Notes: generated by a model from the sequence alone, not told the origin. Shown: positions 14,737-23,600, counted from the first letter of the stretch. The stretch: DNA of 44,402 nucleotides from Candidatus Eisenbacteria bacterium (GCA_035712145.1 DASTBI010000031.1:1-44402); one strand, 5' to 3'. Translations and numbers: made by a program.

Positions 14737-16038
14737 ATGACGTCCACGACCGGATACGACAGCACCCTCGTTGGCAGGGGCAACCGGGACGGCGCACGCC
14801 TGTTCCGCGAGTGGTTCGACCAGCTCTCGGAAGCTGCGGCCGCCGGCCGCGGCGGCGCTTACGTGTTCGTCATGGGGAGCCTGGGCGAGCTGTTGCGCAC
14901 GTTCGACCTGCCGCTGGTGTTTCCCGAGATCAACTCGCTCCAGACTGCAGTTCGCCACGTGGCACACGAGTACCTGAACCAGGCCGAGGACTACGGCTAC
15001 TCGCCCGACATCTGCGGCTACGTCAAGGCCGACGTCGCCACGCAGCTGCGATCTGGCGCGCTGCCGATGGGGAAGATCCCGCGGCCGGTGATCGCCGTCC
15101 ACACCAACGCCTGCAACACGTACATCAAGTGGGCCGAGATCTGGGAGCGCATGTACGGCTGTCCGATCGTGACCATCGACGTGCCCGGCAGCCGCGCCGC
15201 GGGGCGCCACACCTGGCCCGGCGATCCCGAGTTCGAGAGCGACCGGCGTTACGTGTCGGCGCAGATCCACGAGCTGATCCCGCTGCTCGAGCGCGTCACT
15301 GGCGTCCGCTTCGACATCGACCGGCTGCGCGAGAACCTGAAGCACGCGAACGCGCTGTCCCGCGGCTGGCAGCGCGTGCTGGCGCTGAATCGCAACCACC
15401 CCGCGCCGTTCAACGCGCTGTCCGACGGGACGATCTTCCTCGGCGTCGCGAACGCCTACCGGGGCACCGAGGCTGGCGCCCGCTATTTCGATGACCTGGT
15501 CGAGGAGATGGAGTACAAGGGCGCCCACGCCATCGGCACCGCGATCGCCGAGTCCTTCCGCCTGATCTTCGTGGGCGTGCCGTGCTATCCGCTGTTCCGA
15601 CGCTTCAGCGAGATGTTCGGCGAGCAGCGGGGAAACTTCGTGCACTCCACCTACCTGTGGTTCGCCTCGGGCGGCGCGAACACCGGATACCAGTGCCCGC
15701 TCGAGAATCCGATCGATGGCCTCGCGGAGGGGCTGCTGATCGGGGTCCGCGACGCCATGGACAGCATGTTCTTCCACACGCTGCCGCTGCTCACCATGGT
15801 TCAGGAGTACGAGGCCGACGGCGTGGTGTACCACCCGATCAAGAGCTGCCGCACCGTCTCGACGGGACTCGCCGACAGCCGGCGGGCGCTGATGCAGGCG
15901 GCCGACATCCCCAGCTTGTTCATCGAGTCCGACATGATGGACCGGCGCGTGGTGTCCGAGGCGCAGCTCAAGAATCGCATCGACGCCTTCTTCGAAGGAC
16001 TGGCGAGCCGCCGTCATCTGGCGGCCACCGGGCATTAG
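14737..16038 (+). CDS. bzdO: Benzoyl-CoA reductase subunit, BcrB/BzdO-like
   Basis: A 433-residue second catalytic subunit, close to the length of BcrB (about 436) and BzdO. Candidate cluster ligands are Cys93 (SPDICGYVKAD), Cys126 (TNACNTYIKW) and Cys371 (IKSCRTVSTG). It starts 13 nt after the bzdN stop behind GAGGCGGTGGGG. The partner subunit, two downstream ATPases and the ring-processing enzymes place it in a class I ATP-dependent benzoyl-CoA reductase. No membrane segment or signal is present, so it is cytoplasmic. The subgroup (Azoarcus Bzd-like versus Thauera Bcr-like) is judged from gene order and ATPase length, not from alignment. Confidence 0.88.
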   Translation: MTSTTGYDSTLVGRGNRDGARLFREWFDQLSEAAAAGRGGAYVFVMGSLGELLRTFDLPLVFPEINSLQTAVRHVAHEYLNQAEDYGYSPDICGYVKADVATQLRSGALPMGKIPRPVIAVHTNACNTYIKWAEIWERMYGCPIVTIDVPGSRAAGRHTWPGDPEFESDRRYVSAQIHELIPLLERVTGVRFDIDRLRENLKHANALSRGWQRVLALNRNHPAPFNALSDGTIFLGVANAYRGTEAGARYFDDLVEEMEYKGAHAIGTAIAESFRLIFVGVPCYPLFRRFSEMFGEQRGNFVHSTYLWFASGGANTGYQCPLENPIDGLAEGLLIGVRDAMDSMFFHTLPLLTMVQEYEADGVVYHPIKSCRTVSTGLADSRRALMQAADIPSLFIESDMMDRRVVSEAQLKNRIDAFFEGLASRRHLAATGH

Positions 16039-16056
16039 CCCAGGACGGAGCACGGC

Positions 16057-16875
16057 ATGGCCTACGCAGCTGGCGTGGACGTCGGGTCGACCCAGACCAA
16101 GGCGGTGATCGTCGATGAGGATCGGCGCATCGTGGGCCGCTCGTTAACCGAGACCGGGTCCAACGTGATGCGGGCGGCCGAGGACGCCTTCCAGCAGGCG
16201 CGGGCGGCCGGCGAGGTGCGGGAGGAGGAGATCGAGTACGTCGTCGGCACCGGTTACGGGCGCTACAGGGTCACCTTCGGCAACGCGCAGGTGACCGAGA
16301 TCAGCTGCCACGGGCGCGGCGCGGTGCAGATGTTCCCCGCCACCCGCACGGTGGTGGACATGGGCGGGCAGGACACCAAGGCGATCCGGGTCTCGCCCGG
16401 GGGCGAGATCCTCGACTTCTGCATGAACGACAAGTGCGCCGCCGGCACCGGCCGGTTCCTGGGCGCCGCCTCGGCGGCGCTGCACATCCCGCTCGACGCG
16501 CTCGGACCGACGGCGCTGCGCGGCGAGCGCCCGGTCAAGATCAGCACCACCTGCACCGTGTTCGCCGAATCCGAGATCCTGTCCTGGCTCGGGAAGGGCA
16601 AGAAGATCGAGGACATCCTGCTCGGGGTCCACCAGTCGATCGCCACCCGATCGGTTGGCTTGCTGCGCCGCGTCGGCGTCGAGGAGCAGGTGACCTTCAC
16701 CGGCGGCGTGGCGAGGAACGTCGCCATGATCGCGGCCCTGAACGACAAACTCGGGCTCACCGTCAACGTGAGCGAGGAAGCGCACTACATGGGCGCGCTC
16801 GGCGCCGCGCTGTTCGCGCTCGATCACATCCGCGCGGCCCGCGCCCCGGCGCCCGCCAGGACGCGTGACCCATGA
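16057..16875 (+). CDS. bzdP: Benzoyl-CoA reductase ATPase subunit, BzdP-like (BadF/BadG/BcrA/BcrD family)
   Basis: A 272-residue ASKHA-fold ATPase that would drive electrons into the reductase. Visible: phosphate loop [13 protein letters not shown] (6-18), [12 protein letters not shown], and the two cysteines that in this family ligate a bridging [4Fe-4S] cluster between ATPase subunits ([11 protein letters not shown] and [11 protein letters not shown]). ADP-binding FTGGVARN follows. Its short length is like BzdP/BzdQ and BcrD, not like the 438-residue Thauera BcrA. It begins 18 nt after bzdO with AGGACGGAG and overlaps bzdQ by 4 nt (ATGA). Confidence 0.9.
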   Translation: MAYAAGVDVGSTQTKAVIVDEDRRIVGRSLTETGSNVMRAAEDAFQQARAAGEVREEEIEYVVGTGYGRYRVTFGNAQVTEISCHGRGAVQMFPATRTVVDMGGQDTKAIRVSPGGEILDFCMNDKCAAGTGRFLGAASAALHIPLDALGPTALRGERPVKISTTCTVFAESEILSWLGKGKKIEDILLGVHQSIATRSVGLLRRVGVEEQVTFTGGVARNVAMIAALNDKLGLTVNVSEEAHYMGALGAALFALDHIRAARAPAPARTRDP

Positions 16876-17717
16876 GAATCACCTTGGGTATCGACATTGG
16901 CTCCACGTACACCAAGGCGGTGGTCGTGGGCGAGGATCACGTCATCCGCGGACGCGCCGCGATGCGGACCGGGTTCCAGCTCGCCGAGGTCGCGGAGCGG
17001 GCGCACGACGAGGCGATCGCGGCGGCGAGGATCTCGCCCGCCGACGTCGCCTACACAGTGGCGACGGGCTTCGGCCGGCATCAGGCGCCGTTCGCCGATC
17101 TGAAGGTTACCGACCTGACCGCCGCCGCGCGTGGGGCGACCGCGCTGTTCCCACGCACCCGCACCATCCTGGACGTCGGCGGCCAGACCATGAAGGCCAG
17201 CCGGATCGATGACCAGACGCACGTGAAGTCGTTCCGACTGAACGACAAGTGCGCGGCGGGCACCGGTGCGTTTCTCGAGAAGACCGCCCGCTACATGGGC
17301 TACAGCACCGAGGAGATCGGCCCGCTGGTCGCGACCTCGAAGGAACCGACCACGATCTCGGGCGTGTGCGCGGTGTTCGCGGAATCCGAGGTGATCAACC
17401 ACCTGTCCCAGGGCGTCTCGCCCGCCGACATCATGCACGGCGCGATCGTCTCCCTGGTGGGCCGATCGATGCAGCTCATGAAACGCGTCCAGATGGAGCC
17501 GGAGTTCACCTTGATCGGCGGCATCCTACGGTTCGAGACCATGGTCCGCGTCATTCGCAGGGAGCTCGACGCCGAGGTCAACGTGCCCGACGGCGATCTG
17601 GTGCAATTCGTTGCAGCCTTCGGCGCGGCCGTGCTCGGACACCGGCGCCTGCGGTCACGCGACCGGGACGCCGCGGCCGCGGCGTCCGCTCCGGCGAGCG
17701 GGGGGAGCGTTCCATGA
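16872..17717 (+). CDS. bzdQ: Benzoyl-CoA reductase ATPase subunit, BzdQ-like
   Basis: A 281-residue paralogue of the preceding ATPase with the same landmarks: [14 protein letters not shown] near the start, [13 protein letters not shown], the cluster cysteines in [11 protein letters not shown] and [11 protein letters not shown], and [12 protein letters not shown]. The two ATPases would form the electron-activating heterodimer in which ATP hydrolysis powers transfer to the ring-reducing subunits. The start overlaps the bzdP stop (ATGA) and its own stop overlaps the next gene in the same way, so these three genes are translationally coupled. The C-terminal tail ([12 protein letters not shown]) is low complexity. 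Confidence 0.9.
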   Translation: MRITLGIDIGSTYTKAVVVGEDHVIRGRAAMRTGFQLAEVAERAHDEAIAAARISPADVAYTVATGFGRHQAPFADLKVTDLTAAARGATALFPRTRTILDVGGQTMKASRIDDQTHVKSFRLNDKCAAGTGAFLEKTARYMGYSTEEIGPLVATSKEPTTISGVCAVFAESEVINHLSQGVSPADIMHGAIVSLVGRSMQLMKRVQMEPEFTLIGGILRFETMVRVIRRELDAEVNVPDGDLVQFVAAFGAAVLGHRRLRSRDRDAAAAASAPASGGSVP

Positions 17718-18067
17718 GCCGCGAGCCCGACACCCGGGAAGCGCCCGGCCCGGGCGACCGGCCGGAGGAGACACTCCTCAGGTCGCTCCGGCTCGCGGTC
17801 GAAGGCGAGGCCCGGCGCGTCCTGTCCGATGCTCAGGTCGCTTCCGATCCGGAACGCATCGCCAAGGGATGGGAACGACGCTTCATCGCCGACGAGACCC
17901 GCATCGCCGAGATGGTACAGCTCTACCACGAGCTGGGCTACGAAACGGTCGTCGATCCGGTCCGTGCCGCGGACGTCGTCGAGGATTGCGGCGATTGCCC
18001 GCTGGTCGTGCTCCAGCGGCTCAAGATGATCTACACACGCTCCCACGCCGGCGCGCAGAACGCCTGA
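17714..18067 (+). CDS. Small conserved-type protein with C-x2-C motif, last gene of the reductase operon
   Basis: A 117-residue cytoplasmic protein translationally coupled to bzdQ (ATGA overlap). The first 40 residues are charged and variable-looking. The rest has a compact alpha/beta pattern with W-E-R-R-F-I-A-D-E at about 54-62, LYHELGYETVVDPV, then EDCGDCPLVVLQ with Cys92 and Cys95, and finally KMIYTRSH. The CxxC pair followed by a hydrophobic helix could bind metal or act in thiol exchange. I recognise the W-RRF-AD / LY-LGYE / C-xx-C / IYTR arrangement only as an uncharacterised protein type. A role in reductase maturation or electron supply is speculation from position. Confidence 0.75.
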   Translation: MSREPDTREAPGPGDRPEETLLRSLRLAVEGEARRVLSDAQVASDPERIAKGWERRFIADETRIAEMVQLYHELGYETVVDPVRAADVVEDCGDCPLVVLQRLKMIYTRSHAGAQNA

Positions 18068-18206
18068 AGGACCTGGGAGGAACTCGGGTGCACCCCATCG
18101 ATCGTCTGCTTCGAGGGTGGATGCCTACATGCTGCGGCGGAGAAAGGTTCGATGAGGCTAGTCAAGCTGGTCAGTAGTCTGGTGTGCACCCCTCGAATAC
18201 GCAGCC

Positions 18207-18638
18207 ATGAGCACTGTCTTTGAGATCCGGGGTAGGATCCGCGGCACCCCGCGAACCTACGGCGCGCGTCACTCCGAGGATGCGTGGCGCCGTTGCGTGG
18301 TCGAAGGTGCGTGGTCGGGACATGAAGACCTCGCCTTCCCGCTCTCCTGCGATCTAGAACTGGAGTTCTCGTTCCGGATCGACGCGGCCTCGCCCGATTA
18401 CGGATGGAACCCGCACCCGAACGGCCGCGATCTCGATACGCTTGTGGTGCAGAGCTCGACGTGTGCGGCGCCACTTTGCGGCAGGAACGAAAAGCGGCCG
18501 AGCTTACGATGGATCGCCGATCCGAGGTGCGTGCGCCGCCTCTGGGCGACGAAGACGATCGTCACCGACGGATCGCGGGCCGGCGCAGACATCGTCATTC
18601 GGCCTCTCGGGTGCGGTAGAGTCCCGCCATGCCGCTGA
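18207..18638 (+). CDS. Hypothetical protein, possibly RusA-like
   Basis: A 143-residue soluble protein starting at ATG 18207; its last 10 nt overlap the kinase start. The layout recalls small RusA-type Holliday-junction resolvases: an opening strand FEIRGRIRGTPRTYG, a central LELEFSFRI strand, then a conserved-looking NGRDLDTLVVQ resembling the catalytic P-DLDNLVK stretch, and a final strand near TKTIVTDGSRAGADIVI. The Asp residues of the DLD motif would be catalytic. The stretch between (SSTCAAPLCGRNEKRPS) fits the family less well, so a small compensated frameshift or divergence is possible. Assignment is tentative. Confidence 0.45.
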   Translation: MSTVFEIRGRIRGTPRTYGARHSEDAWRRCVVEGAWSGHEDLAFPLSCDLELEFSFRIDAASPDYGWNPHPNGRDLDTLVVQSSTCAAPLCGRNEKRPSLRWIADPRCVRRLWATKTIVTDGSRAGADIVIRPLGCGRVPPCR

Positions 18639-20920
18639 GCCTCGGAAGCCGCTTGGGCGCCTATGAGATCGTCGCCCCGCTCGGCAGTGGCGGCATGGGC
18701 GTGGTCTATCGCGCCAGGGATCTGCACCTGGGGCGCGAGATCGCGCTTAAGGTCCTGCCCGCCGAGATGTCCGCGAGCGCCGACTGGCTCGCCCGCTTCG
18801 AACGCGAGGCGCGCATCGTGGCGGCCCTCAGTCACCCGAACATCGTCGTGCTCCACACCTTCGAGGACGAGGGCGGCGTGCGCTTCCTCACCATGGAGTT
18901 GGTGGAGGGGCAAAGCCTCGATCAGGCGCTAGCGCCCGGAGGACTTCCCATCCCCAGCGTGCTGGACATCGGCATCGCCCTCGCCGACGCGCTCACGGCC
19001 GCGCACGAGAAGGGAGTCATCCACCGCGATCTCAAGCCCGGGAACGTGATGCTGACCACGGATGGGCGGATCAAGGTCCTGGATTTCGGGCTCGCCAAGC
19101 TCACCGAGTCCGCGGCGCCGATCGCGGCCTCGCAGGCGGCAACCCTCGCGGCGCCGATTTCGGGAGCGGGGATGATCCAGGGCACGGCGCCTTACATGGC
19201 GCCGGAGCAGATCCGGGGCGAGGCAGTCGACGCGCGCAGCGACCTATTCGCGCTCGGCGTGGTGGTCTACGAGTTGGTGGCGGGGAAGAGGCCGTTCACC
19301 GGCGAGACGTACGTGGACATTGTCCACGCCATCCTGCACGGCGGACCGATGCCACTGACCAGCGTGCGGTCGGACGTGCCGCGTGACCTCGATCGAATCG
19401 TGACCCGGTGTCTGGAGAAGAACCGGCGGCAGCGGTTCCAGACCGCGCTCGACGTTTCGAACGAACTGCGCCAGCTGCGCAAGGAGTGGGAGCGTGGCGA
19501 ATCGGGGCCGGCCACGGAGAAGGTCGCCTCCATCGCGGTGCTGCCATTCGCGAACCGCAGCGGCAGCGCCGAGGACGAGTACTTCTCCGACGGGCTGGCC
19601 GACGAGCTGCTCAACGTGCTGGCGAAGATCAAGGGGCTGCGCGTGATCGCGCGCACGTCGTCGTCCCAATTCAAGGGCTCGACGGACGACGCCGCCACGA
19701 TCGGGCGCAAGCTGGATGTGGTCACGTTGCTCGAGGGCAGCGTGCGCAAGGCGGGGAACCGGGTGCGGATCGGCGTCCAGCTCGTGGACGTCGCCGACAG
19801 CTCGCAACTGTGGTCGGAGACCTACGACCGCAAGCTGGACGACATCTTCGCGGTGCAGGATGACATCGCACAGTCGGTGGTGAGGGAGTTGAGGACGACG
19901 CTGCTGGGGCAGGCGGCGGACTCGGACGCGAGCGGCAAGGCGAAGGCTGATGTGGCCCGGGCGGCGAAGGGACGCGCGACCGATCCCGAGGCCCATCGGC
20001 TTCACCTGCTGGCGCGACACCTGCTCGAGCGCATGATGCGCGAGGACGTGGCGAAGGCGATCGAGTACTTCGAGCAGGCCCTCGAACGGGACCCGAAGTT
20101 CGCGCTCGCCTGGGCGTGGCTGGGCCGGGCGCAGGCGACCGAGGCGGATCGGGGCTGGGAACCGGCTGCCGAGGCCTATGCGCGGGCGCGGGAGACGTTG
20201 GGTCGGGCGCTCGAGCTGGAGCCGGATCTCGCCGAGGCCCACGCCTTCCTGGGGTGGGTCCGGATGAGCTTCAACTGGAACTGGCGCGGCGCGCAGGCAT
20301 CCGTCACGCGCGCGCTCGAACTGGCGCCGGGGAGTGCCGACGCGCTCCTCACCGCGGGCGCGCTGGCCAGCGCGCTGGGTTCCTTTGACGAGGCGATCGG
20401 GCTGCTCCGCCGCGCGGTCGAGCAGGATCCGCTGAATCGCAGGGCCCATTCCAATCTCGGGCTCGTGCTGTGGGCGGCGGGGCGGCCCGATGAGGCCGAG
20501 GCGCAGTTCCGGAAGGTCCTCGAGATCGCCCCGCACTGCGTCGTCTCCCGGTCTCATCTCGCCCTGACGCTGCTCGACCTGGGCCGCGGCGAGGAGGCTT
20601 TGGACCTGGCGATGGCGGAGCCGGCAGGTTCTTCCCGGCTGAAGGCGCTGTCGATCGTCCATTGGGCGCTGGGCCACCCCTTCGAATCAAGCACGGCGCT
20701 CTCGGAACTCACTGAGCAGTACGCCGAGGGCGACGCGTTCCAGATCGCCCAGGCGCACGCGCGGCGGGGCGAGGTGGACCAAGCGTTCGCGTGGCTCGAT
20801 CGAGCCTACGAGCAGCAGGACCCCGGGCTCACCGACACGAAGCACACGCCGAACCTGCGTCCCCTCTACAGCGATCCGCGATGGGGCACGCTCTTGAGGA
20901 AGATCGGACTCGCAGACTGA
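18629..20920 (+). CDS. Ser/Thr protein kinase with TolB-like and TPR regions
   Basis: A 763-residue PknB-type kinase without a membrane helix. Kinase domain about 10-275: glycine loop LGSGGMGVVY, Lys41 in IALKVLP, HRDLKPGN with catalytic Asp134, DFG with Asp152, then YMAPEQIRGE. Residues about 295-430 are the TolB-N/FlgO-like region often found after such kinases (IAVLPFANRSG, EDEYFSDGLADELL, LLEGSVRKAG). About 455-760 are TPR-like helical repeats (AIEYFEQALERDPKFALAW; RAVEQDPLNRRAHSNLGLV). Such proteins phosphorylate partner proteins and use TPRs for recruitment; the target is unknown. TAGAGT lies exactly 6 nt before ATG with no ribosome site, suggesting a leaderless mRNA. A relic of a related kinase lies at 8771. 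Confidence 0.93.
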   Translation: MPLSLGSRLGAYEIVAPLGSGGMGVVYRARDLHLGREIALKVLPAEMSASADWLARFEREARIVAALSHPNIVVLHTFEDEGGVRFLTMELVEGQSLDQALAPGGLPIPSVLDIGIALADALTAAHEKGVIHRDLKPGNVMLTTDGRIKVLDFGLAKLTESAAPIAASQAATLAAPISGAGMIQGTAPYMAPEQIRGEAVDARSDLFALGVVVYELVAGKRPFTGETYVDIVHAILHGGPMPLTSVRSDVPRDLDRIVTRCLEKNRRQRFQTALDVSNELRQLRKEWERGESGPATEKVASIAVLPFANRSGSAEDEYFSDGLADELLNVLAKIKGLRVIARTSSSQFKGSTDDAATIGRKLDVVTLLEGSVRKAGNRVRIGVQLVDVADSSQLWSETYDRKLDDIFAVQDDIAQSVVRELRTTLLGQAADSDASGKAKADVARAAKGRATDPEAHRLHLLARHLLERMMREDVAKAIEYFEQALERDPKFALAWAWLGRAQATEADRGWEPAAEAYARARETLGRALELEPDLAEAHAFLGWVRMSFNWNWRGAQASVTRALELAPGSADALLTAGALASALGSFDEAIGLLRRAVEQDPLNRRAHSNLGLVLWAAGRPDEAEAQFRKVLEIAPHCVVSRSHLALTLLDLGRGEEALDLAMAEPAGSSRLKALSIVHWALGHPFESSTALSELTEQYAEGDAFQIAQAHARRGEVDQAFAWLDRAYEQQDPGLTDTKHTPNLRPLYSDPRWGTLLRKIGLAD

Positions 20921-21218
20921 GGGACACGACCACCGCCGCCGACCCTACTGGGTGCGGAAGTCGGGTGCTCGGCCTCTAGCTTCGCGCTCGCCTGGAGTAG
21001 ATTCCTCTGATGTCACCTACCAAATCCGGGCGCCCTCTCACGAGGGCGCCCATCTCGTTGTGCGCCCGGACATGAGGCAGGACGAGGAGGAGGCGGCAGA
21101 GGCTCGGCCATCGGGTCGCCCTGTGTGAGACCAGGATAGTTCTGGCCAGGCCGTTCGTTTCCTGCGCCGGCATCGTTTCTCCATGTAGGCCCCAAGCGTC
21201 CCGTTCCCGGAGGTTCCG
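20921..21218 (+). other. Leader/intergenic region with hairpin and possible mini-ORF
   Basis: TAGATT at 20998-21003 stands 6 nt before an ATG at 21010 that opens a 21-codon frame (MSPTKSGRPLTRAP..., stop 21073-21075). A perfect 10-bp hairpin lies inside it. No other gene is evident before the secreted-protein start at 21219, which has its own GGAGG site. Confidence 0.4.
21028..21051 (+). terminator. Perfect 10-bp GC hairpin
   Basis: GGGCGCCCTC (21028-21037) pairs with GAGGGCGCCC (21042-21051) across a TCAC loop. It is about 108 nt after the kinase stop and could terminate that transcript or act in the leader of the following gene. No long T-run follows. Confidence 0.5.
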
Positions 21219-23600
21219 ATGCGCCGCCGTGCAGCTCTCCCCGTGCTCCTCGCCTGGACTGTGTGCGCCGTCTCAAGCGGCGAATCCCTGGCCGCCTGGC
21301 CGTACGATCCCGTGAACGGCAACGTGCCGATCGCGACGGGCCCCGGCCATCAGCGCTACCCGAGCATCCTCGCCGACGGCGCCGGAGGAGCCTTCATCGC
21401 GTGGCACGACTCCCGGAACGGCGGCGCTAACTACGACATCTTCGTCCAGCGCATCGATGCGGCCGGTGTGCCCCTGTGGACGGCCAACGGGGTCGCCGTC
21501 TGCACCGCCCAATTTGATCAGGCCAACACGGCTCTCGTTTCGGACGGAGCGGGTGGCGTGATCGTCGCCTGGCACGACCTGCGCTCCGGCCCCTCGTGGG
21601 ACATCTATGCTCAACGGCTGAACGGCGCCGGAGTCCCGCAATGGACCGCCAATGGCGTGGCGCTCTGTGCCCTCGCGGCTAATCAGCTCAATCCGGTCAT
21701 CGTCACCGACGGAGCGAGCGGCGCGGTCGTGATCTGGACGGACTCGCGGAACGGCAACGACGACATCTTCGCGCAGAGGGTCAGCGCCGGCGGCGTCCCG
21801 CAGTGGACGGCGAACGGTGTCGCTGTGAGCGCTGCGTCGGGCCCGCAGAGTGTTCCCGACGCCATCCCGGACGGGATCGGCGGGGCGTACGTGATCTGGC
21901 GGGACGGTCGGAACGCGTTTCCGAACGACGGCATGATCTTCGGGATCTGGGTCTACAACGATGGAACGATCATAGGGATCCCCAACGGCCAACTCATCGA
22001 CCAGGGCCATGCGACGACGATGCCCCGGATCGTCCCGGACGGCTCCGGAGGCTCGATCATCACGTGGCACCAGGTGCAATCGGGGTCGCAGAACATCCTG
22101 GCCCAGAGACTGACCCTGGGCGGCGGTCGGAGCTGGAACAACGGCACCTCGGTGGTCGTGTGCGGAGCCGCCGGCGATCAGATGTACCCATCGATCGCCG
22201 CCGACGGTCAGGGTGGAGCCTTCATCGTCTGGAAGGACCTGCGGGCGGACGCCGGCGACATCTACGCCCAGCGGCTCATCACCGGCGGATCGAAGTTGTG
22301 GCCGACGGAAGTCGTGATGTGCGCCGCGAGCGGCCACCAGAGCGAGCCCGTCGTGGTCTACGACGGCGTCAGCTCGAGCATCGTGACGTGGTCGGACAGC
22401 CGGAGCGGATTCACCGACGTCTACGCGCAGGCCGTCACCGCGAGCGGTGGCTGGGGCGGAAACGGGGTTCCCGTCTCGATCGCGGCGGTCGACCAGCTGC
22501 TCCCCAGGGCCGTTGTCGGCAACGACGGCAGCGCGATCGTCACCTGGTTCGACACACGGAACGGAATCGACAACGACATTTATGCGCAACGCGTCGGGCG
22601 CCACGGCGAGCTTGGCGCGGCGGAGCCGACGATCGTCGACGTGCGCGACGTGCCCAACGATCAGGGTGGTCGCGTGCAGGTCGAGTGGACGGCGAGCTAC
22701 CTCGATGTCGCTCCGGACCTCGCCATCGAGGGCTACTCGGTGTGGCGGCGCGTGCCGGAGCCGGCGTCACAGGCGGCGCTCGCCGGTGACGCGCGTTTCC
22801 GCCGGATGGCGCCGGCGCTCGGGATGCAGGCGGTGTACTGGGAGTACCTCGTGACGCTCCCGGCGCGCGGATTCCCCGGCTACAGCTTCGTGGCCCCCAC
22901 CACCAGCGACCAGCTGCCCGGATCGAACCCCTACACCTCGTTCATGGTGCTCGCCGAGAAGGAGGGCGGCTATCCCTACTGGAGATCGGCCCCGGACTCG
23001 GGGTACTCGATCGACAATCTCGCGCCGCCGGTGCCCGCACCGTTCACTGGTACGTACGCGTCCGGCAGCACGACCCTTCATTGGGGCGTCAACCCGGCCG
23101 CGGACTTCGCGGAGTATCGGATCTATCGCGGTAGCTCGGCCGGCTTCGTCCCCGGGCCGGGCAACCTCGTGGCGACCGCTCCGGACACTGGCTACGTCGA
23201 TGGGGACGGCACGACGTCCTCCTATTACAAACTGTCGGCGGTGGACATCCACGGCAACGAGAGCGTGTTCGCGCTGCTCTCGCCCTCGGGCACGGTCGCG
23301 ACGGAGGACGGCGCTCGGCGGATCGAGCTGCAGCTCGCGTCGCCGCGGCCGAACCCCGCGCTGACGTCGGCGCGCATCGCGTTCGACCTCCCGCGCGCGA
23401 CGCCCGTCTCGCTGATGGTCCACGACGCGACCGGCCGCGTGGTCCGCACGCTGTTCCAGGGTGTGCACGCGGCCGGACGATTCAGCCTGCCGTGGGACCT
23501 CCGCGACGGCTCGGGGTCTCGTGTGCCGAGCGGCGTCTACTTCGTCCGCCTGGAAGCCCACGCACAGCGCCACAGCCGCCGCGTCGTCGTGATGCGTTGA
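21219..23600 (+). CDS. Secreted propeller-like repeat protein with FlgD-like C-terminal sorting-type domain
   Basis: A 793-residue exported protein. Signal peptide 1-26 (ALPVLLAWTVCAVSSGESLAA). Residues about 40-470 contain eight repeats of roughly 50-55 residues with the pattern P-x-I-x-x-DGxGGAxIxWxDxRxG...DIYAQRxxxxGxxxWxxNGVxV; repeat 4 is the most diverged. This fits an eight-bladed propeller (inference). Residues about 500-690 hold fibronectin-like segments (EWTASYLDVAPDLAIEGYSV; LHWGVNPAADFAEYRIYRG). The end (SPRPNPALTSARIAFDLP to SGVYFVRLEA) is a FlgD Ig-like/type-A-like C-terminal domain common in FCB-group exported proteins, including Eisenbacteria. GGAGG precedes ATG. Probably surface-bound or released; ligand unknown. 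Confidence 0.9.
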   Translation: MRRRAALPVLLAWTVCAVSSGESLAAWPYDPVNGNVPIATGPGHQRYPSILADGAGGAFIAWHDSRNGGANYDIFVQRIDAAGVPLWTANGVAVCTAQFDQANTALVSDGAGGVIVAWHDLRSGPSWDIYAQRLNGAGVPQWTANGVALCALAANQLNPVIVTDGASGAVVIWTDSRNGNDDIFAQRVSAGGVPQWTANGVAVSAASGPQSVPDAIPDGIGGAYVIWRDGRNAFPNDGMIFGIWVYNDGTIIGIPNGQLIDQGHATTMPRIVPDGSGGSIITWHQVQSGSQNILAQRLTLGGGRSWNNGTSVVVCGAAGDQMYPSIAADGQGGAFIVWKDLRADAGDIYAQRLITGGSKLWPTEVVMCAASGHQSEPVVVYDGVSSSIVTWSDSRSGFTDVYAQAVTASGGWGGNGVPVSIAAVDQLLPRAVVGNDGSAIVTWFDTRNGIDNDIYAQRVGRHGELGAAEPTIVDVRDVPNDQGGRVQVEWTASYLDVAPDLAIEGYSVWRRVPEPASQAALAGDARFRRMAPALGMQAVYWEYLVTLPARGFPGYSFVAPTTSDQLPGSNPYTSFMVLAEKEGGYPYWRSAPDSGYSIDNLAPPVPAPFTGTYASGSTTLHWGVNPAADFAEYRIYRGSSAGFVPGPGNLVATAPDTGYVDGDGTTSSYYKLSAVDIHGNESVFALLSPSGTVATEDGARRIELQLASPRPNPALTSARIAFDLPRATPVSLMVHDATGRVVRTLFQGVHAAGRFSLPWDLRDGSGSRVPSGVYFVRLEAHAQRHSRRVVVMR

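Noticed and set aside
8887-18067. 2-hydroxyacyl-CoA dehydratase (amino-acid fermentation) as an alternative identity for the reductase subunits
   Set aside because: Two catalytic subunits with two ATPases beside Dch, Had and Oah homologues fit benzoyl-CoA reduction far better.
18086-18197. Inverted arms 18110-18119 and 18187-18197 and a GGGTGCACCC palindrome, also present at 30951-30960 before the giant kinase
   Set aside because: Arms are short and imperfect, there is no transposase nearby, and a 10-bp GC palindrome recurs easily by chance here.
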